DNA of 64,000 nucleotides from Pararhizobium sp. YC-54 (GTDB taxonomy: Bacteria > Pseudomonadota > Alphaproteobacteria > Rhizobiales > Rhizobiaceae). The stretch covers positions 1 through 64,000 of the forward strand of contig NZ_JAOYTH010000004.1 in the NCBI RefSeq assembly GCF_025847205.1, written 5' to 3'. The position numbers and the translations under genes were made by a program. The number at the start of each line of letters is the position of its first letter. Position 1 is the first letter of the stretch. The notes beneath the pieces were generated by a model. The model saw only the letters and a program-made list of their open reading frames with translations. It ran no database searches and had not been told where the DNA came from. Shown here piece by piece: positions 27,806 through 37,473 of the stretch.

Positions 27806-29571
27806 GATGCGGACTCCTGTCCTTCACCCACGACTTTCAGCGATGCGGGGCTGGCAATTTGCGGCTGGCGGTTATCCTTGCGCAGGATCTGCGCAAGGAC
27901 TTCGTCTTTCGGCCCAAAGGCCTGCATCCGCCCCTCGTTCATCATCAGGACCATGTCGGCGGCGGCTAGCGCACTTGGCCTATGGGCAATGACGACGACG
28001 ATGCCGCCGCGTGCCCGCACGCTCATGATCGCTTCGCTCAGCGCCTGTTCGCCCTCCGCATCCAGATTGGAGTTGGGTTCGTCAAGGACCACGAGGAAGG
28101 GCTCGCCGAACAGGGCGCGGGCAAGGGCGACGCGCTGGCGCTGGCCGGCGGACAGAGCTGTGCCGCCTTCACCGATCTCCGTCTCGTAGCCGTTGGGCAG
28201 CTTGAGAATGAGGTCGTGGACGCGGGCGGCCTTGGCGGCGGAAACGATGGCGTCCGGCGTTGGATTTTCGCTCAGGCGGGCAATGTTCTGCGCCACAGTG
28301 CCGCCGAAAAGTTCGACGTCCTGCGGCAGATAGCCGACGTAACGGCCAAGCCTGTCGGTGTCCCATTGATCGAGCGCTGCACCGTCGAGGCGCACCGAGC
28401 CGCGAAACGCCGGCCAGATGCCGATGAGGGCACGCGCAAGCGAGGACTTGCCGGAGGCGCTGGGGCCGATGACGCCGAGCGCGCTGCCGGCCTTCACGGT
28501 GAAGTTCACGTCCGCGAAGGTCAGGCGCTGCGCGCCGGGAGGGCCGCCTGCAAGGCCTTCGGCGCTCAGTTTTTCCTTCGGTACCGGCAGTTCCAGCGGC
28601 GCTTCGCGTTCCGGCAGCGCTTTGAGCAGTTCCTTCAGGCGCTGCCAGCTCTGGCGGCAGGAAACATAGCCGCGCCAGTTGCCGATGGCCAGTTCCACCG
28701 GTGCCAGCGCCCGTGCCGTCAGGATCGAACCGGCGATGATGATACCCGGCGAAGCCGTGCCCTCAATGACGAGAACCGCGCCGGTTGCGAGAACGGCGGA
28801 TTGCAGTGCCATGCGGAAGACCTTGGACAGGGCGCCATAACCGTTACCGACGTCGGAGGTCTCGCGGTTTTGTTCACGGTAGGTATTGTTGCGCTGTTCC
28901 CAAAGCTGCGACATGCGGCCGAGCATGCCCATGGCCTGCATGACTTCGGCATTGCGCTGCGAGGCCTGGGCGAAGGCATTGCGATGGTTTCCTGCCTCCG
29001 ACGCCTTTTTCGATGGGCCCTGCGTGCCGCGGTTGGTCAGGAAGGTCAGGGCGATGAGGATGATCGAACCAACGATCGCGACGATGCCGATCAACGGATG
29101 GAACAGGAAGCAGATGCCGATATAGAACGGCAGCCAGGGCAGATCGAAGAATGCGGCCGGGCCGGTGCCGGAGAGGAAGGATCGGACCTGATCGAAATCG
29201 CGCAAGGCTTGCAGGCCGTCGCCCTGGGTGCGCAGTTTCAAAGGAGTCTGGACCACGGCGCGATAGATCCGCGCGCTCATGGCCTCGTCCAGAGCACCGG
29301 CAACGCGCACGAGCATGCGGCCCCGCACCATTTCGAAGGCGCCCTGGAACGCATAGAGCAGCAGTGCTAGCAGGCAGAGCGCGATCAGCGTCGGGATGCT
29401 TCGGCTCGGCAGGACCCGGTCATAGACCTCCAGCATGAAGAAGGAGCCGGTCAGGTAGAGAATGTTGACAAGCGCGCTGGCGAGAAAGATGCCGATGAAG
29501 CCTGCCTTGCAATTCCATAAAGCTTCAGCCGGATCGGATGCGCTGACATTCTTCTTCGATGGATTCGTCAC
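27802..29571 (-). CDS. prsD: Type I secretion ABC transporter ATPase/permease (PrsD-like)
   Basis: 589 residues: N-terminal membrane domain (about 20-310, with FFMLEVYDRVLPSRS typical of this family) and C-terminal ATPase with Walker A GPSASGKSSLARALIG, signature LSAGQRQRVALARAL and Walker B LVVLDEPNSNLD. No N-terminal C39 peptidase is present, so substrates should carry C-terminal secretion signals, as for rhizobial glycanases and calcium-binding adhesins. The start is GTG 29571 with GAGGAA 8 bases upstream. Co-translated with the fusion protein gene. Confidence 0.86.
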   Translation of the reverse strand: MTNPSKKNVSASDPAEALWNCKAGFIGIFLASALVNILYLTGSFFMLEVYDRVLPSRSIPTLIALCLLALLLYAFQGAFEMVRGRMLVRVAGALDEAMSARIYRAVVQTPLKLRTQGDGLQALRDFDQVRSFLSGTGPAAFFDLPWLPFYIGICFLFHPLIGIVAIVGSIILIALTFLTNRGTQGPSKKASEAGNHRNAFAQASQRNAEVMQAMGMLGRMSQLWEQRNNTYREQNRETSDVGNGYGALSKVFRMALQSAVLATGAVLVIEGTASPGIIIAGSILTARALAPVELAIGNWRGYVSCRQSWQRLKELLKALPEREAPLELPVPKEKLSAEGLAGGPPGAQRLTFADVNFTVKAGSALGVIGPSASGKSSLARALIGIWPAFRGSVRLDGAALDQWDTDRLGRYVGYLPQDVELFGGTVAQNIARLSENPTPDAIVSAAKAARVHDLILKLPNGYETEIGEGGTALSAGQRQRVALARALFGEPFLVVLDEPNSNLDAEGEQALSEAIMSVRARGGIVVVIAHRPSALAAADMVLMMNEGRMQAFGPKDEVLAQILRKDNRQPQIASPASLKVVGEGQESAS

Positions 29572-29922
29572 TGTAAAATTCCTCGCGAGACGCTCGCAGT
29601 CTCAAATAGAATACGCAATGTGCCACAACTTCTCTAAAGTCGCATTACCTGGGACACTGTCACCTGGGGAACAGGTGGACTGTAGTGGCGCATCGCATCG
29701 CCGGGCGCCGGATTTGTGGCCTATGTAAAAGATTTTTTGCTAATTGAAACGGTTTTGTCGCCGTTATAGTGGAATTACCGGACTACTACCATGGCTGTTG
29801 CTATATTTCGGCAAAGTATTTGTTGTTTTTTGCCAGATGCTTAGGCCTGGTCAGTCTCGTTCTGCCTTGCGCTCTCCCGGTCAATCGGCCAAAGACCCCG
29901 ATATGTTGGGAAAGGTTGAGAA
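29572..29922. promoter_or_regulatory. Divergent prsD/cobF intergenic region
   Basis: 351 bases, AT-richer than the surroundings. A perfect hairpin CACCTG-GGGAA-CAGGTG lies at 29661-29677. A possible cobF promoter is TTGAAA (29744-29749), 15 bases, TATAGT (29765-29770). AAAGG stands about 8 bases before the cobF ATG. I looked for a cobalamin riboswitch and did not find a convincing B12 box. Nothing else is evident. Confidence 0.4.
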
Positions 29923-30693
29923 ATGCGAAACGTTCTGATCGTGGGGATTGGTGCCGGAAATCCGGAGCACATGACAGTGCAGGCGATCAACGCGCTCAAC
30001 AAGGCCAGCGTTTTGTTCATCCCTACCAAGGGCGATGCAAAGGCGCAGCTTGCCGATATCCGCCGTGAGATCGTGTCGCGTTATGTCACCCGTCCGCACA
30101 GCCGGGTGGTGGAATTTAAGGTGCCTGTGCGCCAGGTCGCGGATCGATCCTATCATCGCAGTGTCGACGACTGGCATGCCGCGATCGCCACCGCTTACGA
30201 GCGGCTGCTGGTCGAGGAGCTTGATGACAACCAGACCGGCGCCTTTCTCGTCTGGGGCGATCCGATGCTGTATGACAGCACGATCCGCATCATCGAGCGG
30301 GTCCGCGCCTTGGCGACGGTTGCGTTCGATTATTCGGTCGTTCCCGGCATCACCAGCATTCAGGCGCTTGCCGCCAGCCACAGGATACCGCTCAATCTCG
30401 TCGGCAAGCCGGTCGAGATCACCACCGGCCGGCGCTTGGCCGAGAGTTTTCCGCAGAAAAGCGAAACGGCCGTCGTCATGCTCGACGGCGAACAGGCTTT
30501 CATGAAAATCGACGATCCGGAAGCGCGGATCTATTGGGGCGCCTATCTCGGGACCGAGCAGGAGATCGTCATTTCCGGCAGGCTGGCCGATGTGAAGGAC
30601 GATATCCTCAAAACCAGGGCGGCGGCGCGGGCGCAGCACGGCTGGATCATGGATATCTATCTTCTGCAGAAGGGCGCGGATTTCGAAGAGTAA
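29923..30693 (+). CDS. cobF: Precorrin-6A synthase (deacetylating)
   Basis: 256 residues, tetrapyrrole methyltransferase fold. The SAM-binding entry loop GIGAGNPEHMTVQA starts at residue 8, WGDPMLYDST is the second conserved loop, and PGITSIQALAA follows. CobF of the aerobic pathway methylates C-1 and removes the acetyl group to give precorrin-6A (precorrin-6x). The length matches CobF, and the family occurs only in oxygen-dependent cobalamin pathways, agreeing with cobG next door. First gene of the cob block. Confidence 0.9.
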   Translation: MRNVLIVGIGAGNPEHMTVQAINALNKASVLFIPTKGDAKAQLADIRREIVSRYVTRPHSRVVEFKVPVRQVADRSYHRSVDDWHAAIATAYERLLVEELDDNQTGAFLVWGDPMLYDSTIRIIERVRALATVAFDYSVVPGITSIQALAASHRIPLNLVGKPVEITTGRRLAESFPQKSETAVVMLDGEQAFMKIDDPEARIYWGAYLGTEQEIVISGRLADVKDDILKTRAAARAQHGWIMDIYLLQKGADFEE

Positions 30694-30830
30694 CGCCAAA
30701 CGTGATGCTCCGCCCTGGCTTGCAACACGGCATGGCAGCCCGCTTCCCGGTGTTGTAGAGTGTGACGGGCCAGCGATGGCCCAGCATTGGATTTGCATTT
30801 TTGAAGACTGGAAATGGCCAGCTGCCTGTC

Positions 30831-32201
30831 ATGACGTTCTGTGTACCATCCGAGGGATCAAGGGAAGCACCGCATCAGCCATCGATGCGTCGCGGTGCCT
30901 GTCCGTCCCTGTCAACGCCGATGATGACGGGTGATGGCCTTCTGGTGCGCCTGCGGCCTGCAAGGCCCGGATTTTCGCTTGGCGAACTGATGGCGATATC
31001 GGATGCGGCTGCTTTGTGCGGCAACGGCATCCTCGAAATCACGGCGCGCGGCAATCTGCAAATCCGCGGGTTGACGGCGGAGACCGTTCCGCTCCTGTCC
31101 CAGAAGATCGCCGATGCCGGCATAGAGATCGCGCAAGGGCTGGCGATTGAAACGCCGCCTCTGGCCGGACTGGATCCGGCTGAAATTGCCGACGCTGTTT
31201 CCGTCGCCGAGCGACTGCGTCAGGCGGTGGCTGCACATCAGCCGCCGTTGCAGCTGGCGCCCAAGCTGTCGGTTGTCATCGATGGCGGCGGCCAGCTGCA
31301 TCTGGGCGCGGTCACCGCCGATATCAGGTTGCGCGCGGTGCGAACCAACGGCAAGCTGCTGTGGCTGCTGGCTCTTGCCGGGACGGAAACGACGGCAAGG
31401 CGTATCGCGGTGCTTGAGGAGGTGGCCGTCGTGCCGGCGGCGATGGACATTCTAGCAAGCCTTGCTGCGATCGGCAGGGATGCCCGTGCCCGGGATATCA
31501 CCGGCGTTGTTACAACCCACTGGGCGGTGCCCGCCGATGTCGGTGATGTCGCACCAAGGATAGCGGCGCCGAATTCTGCCGGCATCCATGATCTCGACGG
31601 GGACTGCTTCATTCTGGGCGTTGGTCTTCCATTCGGGCAAATCCGAACGGAGAATTTGCGGTCTTTGCTTGAAGCGCTGGAAATTCTGGGGGCCACGGAA
31701 ATTCGCCTGGCGCCCGGTCATGCGCTGATGGTGTTGGGTATCGCACCGGACCGGGTGGGCGCGGCGCAGGCCCTGGCCCTCGGGCACGGTTTGTGCGCCT
31801 TTCCGCGTGATCCCCGCAATCACATTGCCGCCTGCGCCGGCGTCGGGGCGTGTGCGTCGGCACGGATCGATACCAGAGCCGTGGCGCAAATGGTTGTAGA
31901 CAGGGCACCAGCGCTGCTCGACGGGTCGCTGACCATCCACGTTTCCGGTTGCGCCAAGGGCTGCGCCAAGCCATCCGCCTCGGCGCTGACGATCACGGCT
32001 GCGCCAATAGGCTATGGGCTTGTCGTAAATGGCCCTGCCTCGGCGGCACCAACCGCCTACATCGAAGAAAACAACATAAGAACCGCGCTTGAACACCTCG
32101 ACAAGCTCGTGTCCAAACGGAAACAGGGTGGCGAATCGGCCCGGTCCTGCCTTACACGGCTCGGAGCGGATATGATCACCGCCGCGGTTCAACAGGGATA
32201 G
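30831..32201 (+). CDS. cobG: Precorrin-3B synthase (oxygen-dependent, CobG)
   Basis: 456 residues, nitrite/sulfite-reductase-like fold in two half-repeats. It starts with the family landmark RRGACPSL (near residue 20). The C-terminal cysteines in AACAGVGACAS and VSGCAKGCAKP fit ligation of the [4Fe-4S] cluster. It inserts an O2-derived hydroxyl and forms the lactone of precorrin-3B. The start at ATG 30831 gives close to the usual length; the ribosome-binding site is weak and the frame extends to 30762. The 137-base gap after cobF shows no clear promoter. Confidence 0.87.
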   Translation: MTFCVPSEGSREAPHQPSMRRGACPSLSTPMMTGDGLLVRLRPARPGFSLGELMAISDAAALCGNGILEITARGNLQIRGLTAETVPLLSQKIADAGIEIAQGLAIETPPLAGLDPAEIADAVSVAERLRQAVAAHQPPLQLAPKLSVVIDGGGQLHLGAVTADIRLRAVRTNGKLLWLLALAGTETTARRIAVLEEVAVVPAAMDILASLAAIGRDARARDITGVVTTHWAVPADVGDVAPRIAAPNSAGIHDLDGDCFILGVGLPFGQIRTENLRSLLEALEILGATEIRLAPGHALMVLGIAPDRVGAAQALALGHGLCAFPRDPRNHIAACAGVGACASARIDTRAVAQMVVDRAPALLDGSLTIHVSGCAKGCAKPSASALTITAAPIGYGLVVNGPASAAPTAYIEENNIRTALEHLDKLVSKRKQGGESARSCLTRLGADMITAAVQQG

Positions 32202-32203
32202 AG

Positions 32204-32836
32204 ATGCCTGAATACGATTACATCCGGGATGGCGATGCCATCTACGAGCGTTCGTTTGCCATCATTCGCAGCGAAGCCGATCTGTCCCGCTTTTCTAAGG
32301 AAGAAGCCGATCTTGCCGTTCGCATGGTGCATGCCTGCGGACTGGTGGATGCTGCGCAATACTTCGAATTTTCTCCCGGCTTCGTTACGGCTGCCCGCCA
32401 GGCCCTGAAGAATGGGGCGCCGATCTTCTGCGATGCCTTCATGGTCTCCCACGGTATTACCCGCGCCCGCCTTCCGGCCGACAATGATGTGATCTGCACT
32501 TTGCGCGAACCGCAGACGGCCGAGATTGCCCGTCAGATTGGCAATACCCGTTCTGCTGCTGCACTGAAGCTGTGGGTCGAGCGCCTGGCCGGATCCGTGG
32601 TTGCCATCGGCAATGCGCCGACGGCGCTGTTCTTTCTTCTGGAATTGCTGCGTGACGGCGCGCCGAAGCCGGCGGCGATCATCGGCATGCCTGTCGGGTT
32701 CGTCGGAGCGGCAGAATCGAAGGACGCGCTGGCTGAAAATTCCTATGGCGTGCCCTATGCCATCGTGCGCGGCCGTCTCGGCGGCAGTGCCATGACGGCG
32801 GCTGCGGTCAATTCGCTGGCGAGGCCGGGACTTTGA
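32204..32836 (+). CDS. cobH: Precorrin-8X methylmutase
   Basis: 210 residues. The catalytic histidine is at position 43 (MVHACGLVD), the same position known for CobH, and GMPVGFVGAAESK near residue 165 is the conserved substrate-binding loop. It migrates the C-11 methyl group to C-12 to make hydrogenobyrinate. It starts 2 bases after the cobG stop, and its own stop overlaps the TTG start of cobI. Confidence 0.94.
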   Translation: MPEYDYIRDGDAIYERSFAIIRSEADLSRFSKEEADLAVRMVHACGLVDAAQYFEFSPGFVTAARQALKNGAPIFCDAFMVSHGITRARLPADNDVICTLREPQTAEIARQIGNTRSAAALKLWVERLAGSVVAIGNAPTALFFLLELLRDGAPKPAAIIGMPVGFVGAAESKDALAENSYGVPYAIVRGRLGGSAMTAAAVNSLARPGL

Positions 32837-33570
32837 GCGCGGCGACTGCAGGCCGGCTGATCGGTGTCGGCACCGGGCCGGGCGATCCGGAGCTTTTGAC
32901 CCTCAAGGCCATCAAGGCGCTGGAAGCAGCCGACGTGCTCGCTTACTTCGCCAAGGAAGGGCGGCGCGGCAACGGGCGCGCCGTCGTCGACGGGCTGCTG
33001 AAGCCCGGTCTGCTCGAATTGCCGCTCTACTATCCGGTGACCATCGAGATCGACAAGGACCATGACGACTACAAGAGCCAGATCACCGCTTTCTACGATG
33101 CCTCGGCGGCGGCGGTTGCCGAACATCTGAACGCCGGAAAGACTGTCGCGATCCTCAGCGAAGGCGATCCGATGTTCTACGGTTCCTACATGCATCTGCA
33201 TGTGCGGCTGGCCGGACGTTTCCCGGTCGAGGTCATTCCGGGGATTACCGCCATGTCGGGTTGCTGGTCGCTGGCCGGTCTGCCGATCGTGCAGGGCGAC
33301 GATGTGCTCTCGGTGCTTCCGGGTACGATGGGCGAAGAGCAGCTGGCCCGCCGTCTTAGCGATACCGAAGCCGCCGTGATCATGAAGGTCGGCCGCAACC
33401 TGCCGAAGATCCGGCGGGCGCTGATGGCTGCCGGCAAACTCGGCCGGGCCGTTTATGTCGAGCGCGGCACGATGGCGAATTCCGCGATGATCCCGCTGGC
33501 CGAAAAAACCGACGACATCGCACCCTACTTCTCTCTGGTGCTGGTTCCCGGCTGGAGCGGCAGGCCATGA
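32833..33570 (+). CDS. cobI: Precorrin-2 C20-methyltransferase
   Basis: 245 residues, SAM-dependent tetrapyrrole methylase: GVGTGPGDPELLTLKA at residue 11, EGDPMFYGSYMHL near 110, PGITAMSGCW near 135. It converts precorrin-2 to precorrin-3A. The start is TTG at 32833, overlapping the cobH stop as TTGA, which supports it over any later codon. It overlaps cobJ by ATGA. Confidence 0.93.
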   Translation: MSAATAGRLIGVGTGPGDPELLTLKAIKALEAADVLAYFAKEGRRGNGRAVVDGLLKPGLLELPLYYPVTIEIDKDHDDYKSQITAFYDASAAAVAEHLNAGKTVAILSEGDPMFYGSYMHLHVRLAGRFPVEVIPGITAMSGCWSLAGLPIVQGDDVLSVLPGTMGEEQLARRLSDTEAAVIMKVGRNLPKIRRALMAAGKLGRAVYVERGTMANSAMIPLAEKTDDIAPYFSLVLVPGWSGRP

Positions 33571-34331
33571 GCGGTACGCTATATGTGATCGGCACAGGCC
33601 CCGGCGGCCCACAGCAGATGACGCCCGAGGCCCTCGATGCCGTATCGAAATCAACCGATTTCCTTGGCTACGGCCCTTATCTCGACCGGCTGTCGCTGCG
33701 CGCCGACCAGAACCGGATCGCCTCGGATAATCGCGAGGAACTCGATCGGGCGCAGGCCGCAATCGTTCGCGCCGTTTCCGGCACCAATGTCTGTGTCGTT
33801 TCCGGCGGCGATCCCGGCGTCTTCGCCATGGCTGCCGCGGTCTGCGAGGCGATCGACAACGGACCGGACGAATGGCGCGCAATCGACGTCGTCATCGTGC
33901 CGGGTGTCACCGCCATGCTGGCGGTTGCCGCGCGTATCGGCGCTCCGCTCGGCCATGATTTCTGCGCGATTTCGCTGTCGGACAATCTGAAGCCCTGGGA
34001 TGTGATCACCCGGCGTTTGAAGCTGGTGGCTGAGGCGGGTCTGGTGATCGCGCTTTACAATCCGATCAGCAAGGCGCGGCCGTGGCAACTCGGCGAGGCC
34101 TTCGATATCCTGCGCAACGTGCTGCCGGCCGAAACGCCGGTTATTTTTGGCCGTGCAGCTGGCCGTCCCGACGAGCGCATGCTGGTCATGCCGCTTGGAC
34201 AGGCGGATGCACAGAAGGCGGATATGGCGACCTGCGTGATCATCGGCTCGCCGGAAACCCGGGTCATCCCGCGTCCGGGCAAGTCCGATCTGGTTTACAC
34301 GCCGCGTTTCATCTCCGGGGAGAAAAGGTGA
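33567..34331 (+). CDS. cobJ: Precorrin-3B C17-methyltransferase
   Basis: 254 residues: GTGPGGPQQMTPEALDAV at the N-terminus, VSGGDPGVFAMAAAV near 75, PGVTAMLAVAARIGAPLGHD near 110 and LYNPISKARPWQL near 160, the last being diagnostic for CobJ/CbiH. It methylates C-17 with ring contraction to precorrin-4. Its 3' end overlaps the 3' end of cobK, encoded on the other strand, by 37 bases. Confidence 0.94.
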   Translation: MSGTLYVIGTGPGGPQQMTPEALDAVSKSTDFLGYGPYLDRLSLRADQNRIASDNREELDRAQAAIVRAVSGTNVCVVSGGDPGVFAMAAAVCEAIDNGPDEWRAIDVVIVPGVTAMLAVAARIGAPLGHDFCAISLSDNLKPWDVITRRLKLVAEAGLVIALYNPISKARPWQLGEAFDILRNVLPAETPVIFGRAAGRPDERMLVMPLGQADAQKADMATCVIIGSPETRVIPRPGKSDLVYTPRFISGEKR

Positions 34332-35065
34332 TCGACAAGACCGAGCGCGTCTTTGACAGTTTCAACTGTACGGACATCGTCCGGTTGCTGGCGCTCGACC
34401 ATGATAACCTCGGTGCTGAGCGCACGGGCGGCGGCAATTTTGCCATAGGTGGCCGTGCCGCCACTGTTCTTTGCGACGATCACGTCGATCCGGTTCTCGA
34501 TCAGGAGGCCGCGTTCGGCGGTTTCTTCGAACGGTCCGGTCGCGAGAATGTAATGCGCATGGGGAACATCGAGTTGCGGCGTGACAGGGTCGACGCTGCG
34601 GATCAGGTAGCTGTGCTGCGGAGCACTTTCGAAATGGAAAGCCTCCTGTCTGCCGATGGCGAGGAAGACGCGTTTCGGAATAGTGCCGAGGGCTGCGGCT
34701 GCGTCTGTGACAGAGCGAACACTGGTCCAGCGGTCGCCGGGCTGCTGTTTCCAGGCGGGACGGCGCAGGGCAAAAAACGGGAGAACGGTCGCGCTCGCCG
34801 CAATGGCCGCGTTACGCGAAATGCGCGCCGCAAAGGGATGCGTGGCATCGATCAAGAGGTCGAAATCTTCACCCTTGAGGAAATCGGCAAGGCCGTCGCT
34901 GCCGCCGAAGCCGCCGCTACGGGTGGGAACCGGCTGGGCCATGGGCTCCGCCGTGCGTCCGGCCAGAGAAAGCAGAATGTCGCAATCGGCGCGCACAGAC
35001 AGCGCGGCTGCCAATTGCCGCGCTTCGGTTGTGCCGCCAAGGATCAGGATGCGGTGTTTGCCCAT
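34295..35065 (-). CDS. cobK: Precorrin-6A reductase
   Basis: 256 residues, Rossmann-like: LILGGTTEARQLAAAL at the N-terminus, DATHPFAARISRNA near 80, VIVAKNSGG near 200. It reduces precorrin-6A to precorrin-6B with NADPH. It lies on the minus strand inside the otherwise plus-strand cob block. Its ATG (35065-35063) overlaps the cobL ATG (35064-35066), so the two start codons share two base pairs. Its 3' end also overlaps cobJ. Each transcript must run through the other's coding region. Confidence 0.92.
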   Translation of the reverse strand: MGKHRILILGGTTEARQLAAALSVRADCDILLSLAGRTAEPMAQPVPTRSGGFGGSDGLADFLKGEDFDLLIDATHPFAARISRNAAIAASATVLPFFALRRPAWKQQPGDRWTSVRSVTDAAAALGTIPKRVFLAIGRQEAFHFESAPQHSYLIRSVDPVTPQLDVPHAHYILATGPFEETAERGLLIENRIDVIVAKNSGGTATYGKIAAARALSTEVIMVERQQPDDVRTVETVKDALGLVDHLFSPEMKRGV

Positions 35066-36305
35066 GGGTGACAATCAGGTCTTTTCTCGAGGTGACACAG
35101 CGCCGTGGCTGACGATCGTCGGCCTTGGCGAAGATGGTTTAGCCGGTCTCGGAGACGAGGCCAAGCGTTGCATCGCCAGCGCCTCGGTGGTTTTCGGCGG
35201 GGCTCGCCATCTGGAGCTTGCTGCGGCGCTGATTGCGGGGGAGCGGCATCTGTGGCTCAGCCCGTTCGAGCGCTCCGTTGAAGCTGTGATTGCGCTTCGT
35301 GGGACATCCGTCGTGGTGCTCGCTTCCGGCGATCCATTCTTCTTCGGTGTCGGGGTAACGCTTTCGCGCCGGATCGATCGTTCAGAAATGCGCGTCCTTC
35401 CTTCCCCGTCCTCGTTTAGCCTGGCAGCCTCCCGTCTGGGCTGGGCGCTGCAGGAAACGGTGACCGTTTCGCTGCACGGCCGCCCGCTCGATCTGATCCG
35501 GCCGCATCTGCAGCCGGGGGCCTGCATCTTGGCACTGACATCCGATGAGCATGGACCGGGTCAGCTTGCGCACTTGCTTGCTGCGAGCGGATTTGGGCAG
35601 TCCCGATTGACGGTGCTTGAGGCGCTGGGCGGTGATCGGGAACGTCTGACATCACACATCGCGGCGGATTTTTCGCTGACAGGCGTCAACCCGCTCAATA
35701 TCTGTGCCGTCGAGGTTGTGGCGGAGGCGGGCGCTCGTGTCTTGCCGTTGACGTCTGGCCTTGATGATGGGCTATTCGAGCATGACGGACAGATCACCAA
35801 GCGCGAAATTCGGGCATTGACGCTGTCTTCACTGGCGCCGCGACGCGGCGAGCTGCTGTGGGATATTGGCGCCGGCTCCGGTTCGATCGGGATCGAATGG
35901 ATGCTGTGCGACCCGGCAATGCGCGCGATTGCCATTGAAGGCTCGGCCGAGCGTTTCGAGCGCATCACGCGGAACGCTGCAAATTTCGGCGTGCCGGGTC
36001 TGACGGTCGTTCACGGCACAGCACCGGACGCTCTTGCTGGATTGCCGTCTCCGGACGCGATCTTTATCGGTGGCGGTGGCAGCGAAGATGGCGTGATGCA
36101 TGCGGCGATCGCTGCATTGAAGTCCGGTGGCCGGTTGGTCGCCAATGCTGTTACGACCCAGATGGAAGCGGTGCTTCTGGAGCATCATGCAAGGCTCGGC
36201 GGTTCGCTGATCCGCATCGATATCGCCCGCGCGTCTCCTGTTGGCGCCATGACCGGCTGGCGCCCCGCGATGCCGGTGACGCAATGGTCGTGGATCAAGC
36301 CGTGA
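35064..36305 (+). CDS. cobL: Precorrin-6Y C5,15-methyltransferase (decarboxylating), CbiE-CbiT fusion
   Basis: 413 residues. The N-terminal CbiE-like methylase domain ([13 protein letters not shown], then [11 protein letters not shown]) is fused to a C-terminal class I methyltransferase CbiT domain ([13 protein letters not shown] near 270, [11 protein letters not shown] near 345). It methylates C-5 and C-15 and decarboxylates the C-12 side chain, giving precorrin-8X. The start at ATG 35064 (MGDNQVFS) overlaps the divergent cobK start; the frame is open further upstream only as antisense of cobK. Confidence 0.93.
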   Translation: MGDNQVFSRGDTAPWLTIVGLGEDGLAGLGDEAKRCIASASVVFGGARHLELAAALIAGERHLWLSPFERSVEAVIALRGTSVVVLASGDPFFFGVGVTLSRRIDRSEMRVLPSPSSFSLAASRLGWALQETVTVSLHGRPLDLIRPHLQPGACILALTSDEHGPGQLAHLLAASGFGQSRLTVLEALGGDRERLTSHIAADFSLTGVNPLNICAVEVVAEAGARVLPLTSGLDDGLFEHDGQITKREIRALTLSSLAPRRGELLWDIGAGSGSIGIEWMLCDPAMRAIAIEGSAERFERITRNAANFGVPGLTVVHGTAPDALAGLPSPDAIFIGGGGSEDGVMHAAIAALKSGGRLVANAVTTQMEAVLLEHHARLGGSLIRIDIARASPVGAMTGWRPAMPVTQWSWIKP

Positions 36306-36330
36306 TGTCGGAATTTCAAAAGGAAAGAGC

Positions 36331-37095
36331 ATGACCGTCCATTTCATCGGAGCAGGCCCGGGTGCCGCAGACCTGATCACCGTGCGCGGCCGCGATCTCA
36401 TCGCCCGCTGCCCGGTCTGCCTCTATGCCGGTTCGATCGTCTCACAGGAGCTGCTGCAATATTGCCCTGAGGGTGCGCGCATCGTCGATACGGCGCCGAT
36501 GTCGCTCGACGAGATCGAAGCGGAATATGTGAAGGCTGCGCAGGCGGGTCATGATGTGGCGCGGCTGCATTCGGGTGATCTCTCCGTCTGGAGCGCCGTT
36601 GCCGAGCAGATCCGCCGGCTGGAGAAGCACGGGCTCGACTACACGATGACGCCAGGCGTGCCGGCGTTTGCGGCGGCGGCTGCGACCCTTGGCCGGGAAC
36701 TCACCATTCCCGCCGTCGCCCAGAGCCTTGTGCTGACCCGTGTTTCCGGCCGGGCCTCGCCGATGCCGAATGCCGAGACCTTGGCCGGGTTCGGCGCCAC
36801 CGGCGCCACCCTGGCGATCCATCTGGCGATCCATGCCCTGGGGCAGGTGGTGGAGGAACTGACGCCTCTTTATGGCGCGGATTGCCCGGTCGCCATCGTC
36901 GTCAAGGCATCCTGGCCGGATGAACGGGTGATCAGGGGCACGCTTGCCGATATCGAGGCAAAGGTTGCGGCCGATCCGATCGAGCGGACGGCGCTGATCT
37001 TTGTCGGCCAGACGCTTGGCGCTACCGATTTCCGTGAAAGCTCGCTTTACGATGTGGCCTATCAGCGGCGGTTTCGCGGTCGCGAGGGGCTATAG
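36331..37095 (+). CDS. cobM: Precorrin-4 C11-methyltransferase
   Basis: 254 residues: [16 protein letters not shown] at the N-terminus, [16 protein letters not shown] near 78, [15 protein letters not shown] near 108 and [11 protein letters not shown] near 130, all typical of CobM/CbiF. It methylates C-11 to make precorrin-5. It starts 25 bases after cobL with AAAGGAAAG upstream and ends the cob block, 6 bases before the convergent antiporter operon. Confidence 0.94.
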   Translation: MTVHFIGAGPGAADLITVRGRDLIARCPVCLYAGSIVSQELLQYCPEGARIVDTAPMSLDEIEAEYVKAAQAGHDVARLHSGDLSVWSAVAEQIRRLEKHGLDYTMTPGVPAFAAAAATLGRELTIPAVAQSLVLTRVSGRASPMPNAETLAGFGATGATLAIHLAIHALGQVVEELTPLYGADCPVAIVVKASWPDERVIRGTLADIEAKVAADPIERTALIFVGQTLGATDFRESSLYDVAYQRRFRGREGL

Positions 37096-37101
37096 AGGGC
37101 G

Positions 37102-37473
37102 TCAAATATCTGTGTCCGGCTGCTCGCCGGTCGATTTGCGCGGCACGTCGTTCCTGCCTTCGATCCGGTCGCGGTAGAGTGCGGACTGGCCCAGCAGCAT
37201 CAGTGTCACCGGTGTCGTCAGGATGACGAAGACAATGATCAGGATTTCGTGGAAGATCCACCGGTTCTGCAGGACGGCGAAGGTGATCATCGAGGCGAGG
37301 CAGATCAGGATCGTGCCGGCGCTGGCGCCAAGCGTCGGCGCGTGCAGGCGGCCGTAGAAGGTCTTCAGCCGGATCAACCCCATCGAGCCGATAAGCGTGA
37401 CGGCCGAGCCGGTGAGAAGAAGAATGCAGACCGGGATCGCCGCCCAGGTCGGAAGATCGGTCAGATGGCTCAT
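37102..37473 (-). CDS. mnhG: Mrp/Pha cation:proton antiporter subunit G
   Basis: 123 residues, three membrane segments, MnhG/PhaG family (LIGSMGLIRLKTFYGRLHA, TLGASAGTILICLA). The C-terminal tail is polar. It is part of the multi-subunit Na+(K+)/H+ antiporter needed for pH and salt tolerance, and in rhizobial PhaA-G for nodule invasion. ATG 37473 overlaps the mnhF stop by 4 bases. Last gene of the operon. Confidence 0.92.
   Translation of the reverse strand: MSHLTDLPTWAAIPVCILLLTGSAVTLIGSMGLIRLKTFYGRLHAPTLGASAGTILICLASMITFAVLQNRWIFHEILIIVFVILTTPVTLMLLGQSALYRDRIEGRNDVPRKSTGEQPDTDI

Noticed and set aside
29641..29720. Possible cobalamin riboswitch before cobF (GGGGAACAGGTGG resembles part of a B12 box)
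   Set aside because: The remaining conserved B12-box elements and the upstream stems are not recognisable; only a local hairpin is supported.
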